From positions 1 through 9,691 of the forward strand of contig CAMOCR010000022.1 in the NCBI GenBank assembly GCA_946611025.1: a stretch of 9,691 bases of DNA, given 5' to 3'. The position numbers and the translations under genes were made by a program. Source of the stretch: an uncultured Alphaproteobacteria bacterium. GTDB lineage: Bacteria; Pseudomonadota; Alphaproteobacteria; Rs-D84. Below the pieces are notes generated by a model. The model did not search any database and had not been told where the DNA came from. It was given only the letters and a program-made list of their open reading frames with translations. Shown here piece after piece: positions 7,252-9,691 of the stretch; position 1 is the stretch's first letter; every line of letters starts with the position of its first letter.

Positions 7252-7317
7252 ATACCCCTGTGCCTTCCACTCTATGCGGCAATGATAAACCCGTATATGC
7301 GATTCGGCAAGGGGTAT
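7252..7317 (-). promoter_or_regulatory. Long-range stem covering the lepA Shine-Dalgarno
   Basis: In the rbfA-lepA mRNA, ATACCCCT followed by TGCC (7317-7306) can pair with GGCA, a bulged C, and AGGGGTAT (7264-7252). This makes 12 base pairs with one bulge and a 41-base loop. The 3' arm contains the whole lepA Shine-Dalgarno AGGGG (7255-7259). The 5' arm starts two bases after the rbfA stop codon, so a ribosome finishing rbfA would open it. No T tract follows, so it is not a terminator. The coupling role is inferred. Confidence 0.6.
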
Positions 7318-7319
7318 TT

Positions 7320-7673
7320 TTAATCGTGTAAATTATTTAACAAATCATCAATGCGCTGTGCGCGTTCCAGCGTATCGTCATATTCGAATTTAATTTCTGG
7401 AACATATTTTTGTGATAATCGCGCCGCCAATTCAAACCGCACCATTTTCGTCACATCATCCAAACGCTTTTGCACCAATGCGACATCGGTATTGCGCGAA
7501 TAGTAAAACAATTTCACAAATTGCAGTCCCCCATGTGCGACCGCCCCCACCAGCGACACACCCGACAACACCGCATCTTCGGCAAAATTATCACGCAAAA
7601 TTTCCGCGACCAGTGTTTGCACCTTGGACGCGATTCTGTCGCCACGATTTGAATTTGTACGTTTTGTTGGCAT
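7320..7673 (-). CDS. rbfA: 30S ribosome-binding factor A
   Basis: RbfA is a small KH-like protein that binds the 30S subunit and helps 16S rRNA 5' end maturation. This copy is 117 aa, normal for the family. It has the basic N-terminus (KRTNSNRGDRIASKVQ), the central LQFVKLFYYS strand and the diagnostic C-terminal segment KYVPEIKFEYDDTLERAQRIDDLL. The ATG at 7673 has GGGG (7680-7683) six bases upstream. In many bacteria rbfA sits between infB and truB; here it opens a transcript with lepA, another late 30S factor, and faces a divergent membrane-protein gene. Confidence 0.95.
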   Translation of the reverse strand: MPTKRTNSNRGDRIASKVQTLVAEILRDNFAEDAVLSGVSLVGAVAHGGLQFVKLFYYSRNTDVALVQKRLDDVTKMVRFELAARLSQKYVPEIKFEYDDTLERAQRIDDLLNNLHD

Positions 7674-7697
7674 ATTTTACCCCGCTTGTAATGTCAC

Positions 7698-7726
7698 TTG
7701 TAAAATATCAAATATTTCTTTACAAT
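7698..7726 (+). promoter_or_regulatory. Promoter of the YqaA/DedA-like gene
   Basis: TTGTAA (7698-7703), a 17-base spacer and TACAAT (7721-7726) form a good sigma-70-type promoter with a start near 7733, about 26 bases before the ATG. CTTGTAA occurs twice, at 7685-7691 and 7697-7703, twelve bases apart, the second forming the -35. Confidence 0.6.
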
Positions 7727-7729
7727 CAA
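7702..7729 (-). promoter_or_regulatory. Candidate rbfA-lepA promoter
   Basis: The best leftward candidate is TTGATT (7724-7729), a 16-base spacer and TATTTT (7702-7707). It overlaps the divergent rightward promoter almost completely, so the two could exclude each other. The consensus match is poor and the region is AT-rich, so the exact boxes are uncertain, although a leftward promoter is needed somewhere in 7674-7758. Confidence 0.3.
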
Positions 7730-7758
7730 GCAAAGAATAAACTAAGGGAAACAATACC

Positions 7759-8331
7759 ATGAAATTTGCCGAATGCATATTATCCCAGGCCGAAAAGCCA
7801 TATTACACCGCCATTGTTTTTTTAATGACGATATGTGAATCAATATTTTTATTTGTTCCACCCGAAGTATTCATGACCCCTGCAATCATTGCGAACCGCC
7901 GTCGCGCCGTACCAATTACATTGGCGGCGACATTGGGTTCAATTATCGGTGGTGCGATTTCATATATGATTGGTCTGTGGCTGTTTGATTCGGTTGGTGT
8001 GTGGCTGATTGAACACTTTGCATCTATGGAAAAGTTTTATTTGGCGCAACAGATGTTTATCACCCACGGCGTATTTTTAATTGTTTTAACAGCGGTGACC
8101 CCAATACCGTACAAGTTGATGTGCATGACGGCGGGCTTTATCGGTTTCCCGTTTTGGTTGCTGATTGGCGTGTCGGCAATATTCCGCACGGGGCGTTTCG
8201 CAATTGTTGGATTTTTGCTGTGGCGATTCCAAGAAACCGCGAACAAGATTATAAAAAAATATTTCTGGCAATTGACCATTGGCGCGATTGTCGCCGCGGT
8301 GTTGGGCATTGGACTGATGTGCATAATTTAA
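7759..8331 (+). CDS. YqaA/DedA-family (VTT domain) inner-membrane protein
   Basis: The 190-aa protein is strongly hydrophobic, with membrane or re-entrant segments near 17-35, 50-77, 103-125, 129-155 and 170-190. Conserved DedA/VTT features are the acidic ESIFLFVPPE stretch (E27, P34, P35, E36), the TPIPYK turn (114-119) and the basic FRTGR (142-146). The family includes lipid scramblase or flippase-like proteins needed for envelope homeostasis; the precise substrate of this short YqaA-like type is not known to me. AAGGGA (7744-7749) lies nine bases before the ATG. It is a single-gene unit with its own promoter and a terminator after the downstream palindromic element. Confidence 0.88.
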   Translation: MKFAECILSQAEKPYYTAIVFLMTICESIFLFVPPEVFMTPAIIANRRRAVPITLAATLGSIIGGAISYMIGLWLFDSVGVWLIEHFASMEKFYLAQQMFITHGVFLIVLTAVTPIPYKLMCMTAGFIGFPFWLLIGVSAIFRTGRFAIVGFLLWRFQETANKIIKKYFWQLTIGAIVAAVLGIGLMCII

Positions 8332-8436
8332 ATCCCCTTCGGATGCCGAAGGGGTGGACGCGTAAGCGGACGGGGTAGTCAATATCAACTACCCTGCCTC
8401 GTTTCACTCGGCACCCCTTCAACATTTGAAGGGGAT
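8332..8436. repeat. REP/BIME-like palindromic intergenic element
   Basis: The roughly 105-base stretch begins at the stop of the membrane-protein gene and is almost all inverted repeat. Hairpin 1 (8334-8354) has 9-bp arms CCCCTTCGG and CCGAAGGGG around ATG. Hairpin 2 (8414-8434) has 9-bp arms CCCCTTCAA and TTGAAGGGG around CAT. In between, GGGTAGT (8373-8379) pairs with ACTACCC (8388-8394), and TGCC (8395-8398) with GGCA (8410-8413). The outermost bases ATCCCCTTC and GAAGGGGAT also match each other as terminal inverted repeats. Hairpin 2 is hairpin 1 inverted, with two compensatory pair changes. This is the structure of a two-unit REP/BIME or a tiny MITE. Copy number in the genome cannot be seen here. 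Confidence 0.75.
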
Positions 8437-8438
8437 AA

Positions 8439-8463
8439 AAAAACCGGCGAACCGCCGGTTTTT
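8439..8463. terminator. Bidirectional Rho-independent terminator
   Basis: An 11-bp perfect stem, AAAAACCGGCG (8439-8449) and CGCCGGTTTTT (8453-8463), encloses the loop AAC. The GC core has a T tract on its 3' side in both directions: T5 rightward and T7 leftward, from the A run 8437-8443. It can end the membrane-protein transcript from the left and the tail-fibre-like transcript from the right, whose stop is 20 bases away. Confidence 0.9.
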
Positions 8464-8483
8464 AAACACACCTTATGAAACCC

Positions 8484-9691
8484 CTATTCCACCCAGATGG
8501 ATGCAAACGTTGTTGATGTTTCCGACCCAGACGGAATTTGATTCGCCTTGGTTGCATGGTTAACAGTTATCGCACCAGCATCTGATACAGAAATATCTGA
8601 ACCAGTACCTTTCACATATGTACCTGCACTGTTACGAACCATCACGCTGTTTTTATCTGCAGAAATAGTCTTTGGTATTGCGTTATTTGCAGTCGTCTGT
8701 GCGGCATTTGCCGTTGCTTGTGCTGCTGCCGCCGCTGCTGCTGAATTATTCCCACTGGTTGTGATTGCCTGACTCATAACCTTCATTGACGGATATCTAT
8801 CGGTACTGCCAGTTATGTTTGTGTCATTCAAATCTGCCGTATCGGTCACTTTTTTGCTAGCATTTTCCGGTGTATAACCCAACGCAGCCTGCTTTGCGTT
8901 CCACGCAGTACGTTCTGCTGCTGTAATATGAACCGTGGTATTACCCGTATGCGATGTCAAATCTGCACTGTTGGCTTTAGTTCCCAACCCAGCATTAACC
9001 GCCCCAGATGTAATCAAGCTGGTTGAACTCGCCGTACCACCACTTGTCGTATCAATGGCTCTGTAATTCACCGTGCCGGCTGTACCGGTTGCAATAACCG
9101 CCTTGCCGTCATTACCAGACCCCCCAAGGTTATTTTGTTTCCCGCTAATATCTTGGTGGGCGGTTAAAACAGAAGCGCCCTGAACCTTTAATGATTTAGC
9201 ATTGATATCATAACCACTAGCACCATCATCTAACTTACCCTCTATCGCATTCTTAGCATCCGTTGCTGCACCATATGCATCATATGTATTTGCCGCAATG
9301 GTACCTTGTTTCTTAGCTAATTCTGTATAAACCGCTTTCGCTGATGGGTACTGCGTATCTGTCGATGTACTGGTTATGCTGGTCACTTTATTTGATGTGT
9401 TTTCCTTCCCGCTAATATCTTGGTGGGCGGTTAAGGCTGTAATCCCCTTTGTTACGGTCAATGCACCATTTGCATCGGCACTGATTCCTGTCACAACATT
9501 CCCGGTACCCGTCGTCGTCGCCGTCGTAATATGGTCAGCATCAGTTATGGTGATTGTTTTATTTGCTGATGCATTCGCGGTAAACGTATCTGATGTTCCA
9601 TTGTGCGCGATTGTCAATGTTGCGTTATTCACCGTTGGTAATGTTGGACCACTAATTTGCACTTTGCCAGCATTTGTCTCGCCCGCCTTGG
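8484..9691 (-). CDS. Tail-fibre/adhesin-like repetitive protein, 5' end outside window
   Basis: The reading frame stays open to the window edge, giving about 402 codons of a longer gene; the GTG at 9662 is an internal Val rather than a start. The product is rich in Thr, Ala, Asn, Ser and Gly, with almost no Cys or Trp. It contains LTAHQDISGK twice, 89 residues apart, followed by a YPSAKAVYTELAKKQ segment, a motif combination I associate with phage and prophage tail fibres and related repeat proteins of gut bacteria. Near the C-terminus a seven-Ala run leads into QATANAAQTTANNA, likely a helical or coiled-coil stalk, then a beta-type tip and the end TTFASIWVE. No catalytic motif or anchoring signal is visible. 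No other phage structural gene is in the window, so it may be a prophage-edge gene or a stand-alone surface repeat protein. Confidence 0.75.
   Translation of the reverse strand, partial: KAGETNAGKVQISGPTLPTVNNATLTIAHNGTSDTFTANASANKTITITDADHITTATTTGTGNVVTGISADANGALTVTKGITALTAHQDISGKENTSNKVTSITSTSTDTQYPSAKAVYTELAKKQGTIAANTYDAYGAATDAKNAIEGKLDDGASGYDINAKSLKVQGASVLTAHQDISGKQNNLGGSGNDGKAVIATGTAGTVNYRAIDTTSGGTASSTSLITSGAVNAGLGTKANSADLTSHTGNTTVHITAAERTAWNAKQAALGYTPENASKKVTDTADLNDTNITGSTDRYPSMKVMSQAITTSGNNSAAAAAAAQATANAAQTTANNAIPKTISADKNSVMVRNSAGTYVKGTGSDISVSDAGAITVNHATKANQIPSGSETSTTFASIWVE
9139..9167 (-). repeat. 29-base perfect direct repeat, copy 1
   Basis: This segment of the tail-fibre-like gene is identical over 29 bases to 9406-9434 and codes for the LTAHQDISGK repeat. 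The copies are 267 bases (89 codons) apart, so recombination between them would remove or duplicate a whole in-frame module. Confidence 0.9.
9406..9434 (-). repeat. 29-base perfect direct repeat, copy 2
   Basis: This copy is identical at all 29 bases to 9139-9167, in the same orientation and frame. The flanking codons diverge (SGKENTSNK here, SGKQNNLGG in the other copy), so the identity is a local conserved core within larger diverged modules. Confidence 0.9.

Noticed and set aside
7252..7317. Intrinsic terminator between rbfA and lepA
   Set aside because: The stem is not followed by a T tract in the direction of transcription, and the 41-base loop is too long for a typical terminator.
7412..7762. 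Rightward frame opposite rbfA
   Set aside because: Shadow of rbfA that also runs across the divergent promoter region; its product is low-complexity Pro/His-rich.
8086..8388. Leftward frames opposite the DedA-like gene
   Set aside because: They run through the palindromic element and opposite a clear membrane protein; no ribosome site.
8711..8745. GCN-rich run as a DNA microsatellite
   Set aside because: It is seven mixed Ala codons within an Ala-rich helical stretch of the fibre-like protein; the codons are not a uniform repeat.
9139..9434. Two 29-base repeats as a CRISPR array
   Set aside because: Only two copies, 238 bases between them, and both code in frame for the same peptide in a long gene.

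Overview
The window looks like the chromosome of an alphaproteobacterium-like Gram-negative. It has moderate GC (low to mid 40s by eye), a proteobacterial-type tRNA-Pro with an encoded CCA end, an acpP-fabF pair, and LepA and RbfA of ordinary bacterial length. A host-associated, gut-type lineage is my inference from the tail-fibre-like repeat protein and the palindromic intergenic element. No marker here fixes the taxon.

Layout, left to right. (1) A leftward tRNA-Pro(CGG) is served by what look like two tandem leftward promoters, built on a duplicated 20-base block with a GC-rich discriminator. (2) Divergent from it is a rightward ANL-family acyl-CoA synthetase (282-1952). (3) A long leftward block runs from 7673 to 1962: rbfA, lepA, a Cys-rich 128-aa unknown, a tyrosine-recombinase-like protein without recognisable catalytic residues, acpP (own strong promoter and terminator), fabF (own probable promoter), and a Cys-rich 108-aa unknown starting directly after the fabF stop. 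(4) Divergent from rbfA is a rightward YqaA/DedA-type (VTT domain) membrane protein. (5) An intergenic REP/BIME-like palindromic element and a bidirectional terminator follow. (6) The right edge holds the 3' part of a leftward, repetitive, tail-fibre- or adhesin-like gene that continues beyond the window.

The core functions are late 30S ribosome maturation (rbfA, lepA) and fatty-acid elongation (acpP, fabF). The points that stand out are: the intact but apparently catalytically dead integrase-like gene tightly packed behind lepA; a 12-bp stem between rbfA and lepA that buries the lepA Shine-Dalgarno and begins two bases after the rbfA stop; the palindromic element whose two inverted hairpins differ only by compensatory base pairs; and the duplicated tRNA promoter. 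I see no CRISPR array, rRNA, transposase or complete mobile element.
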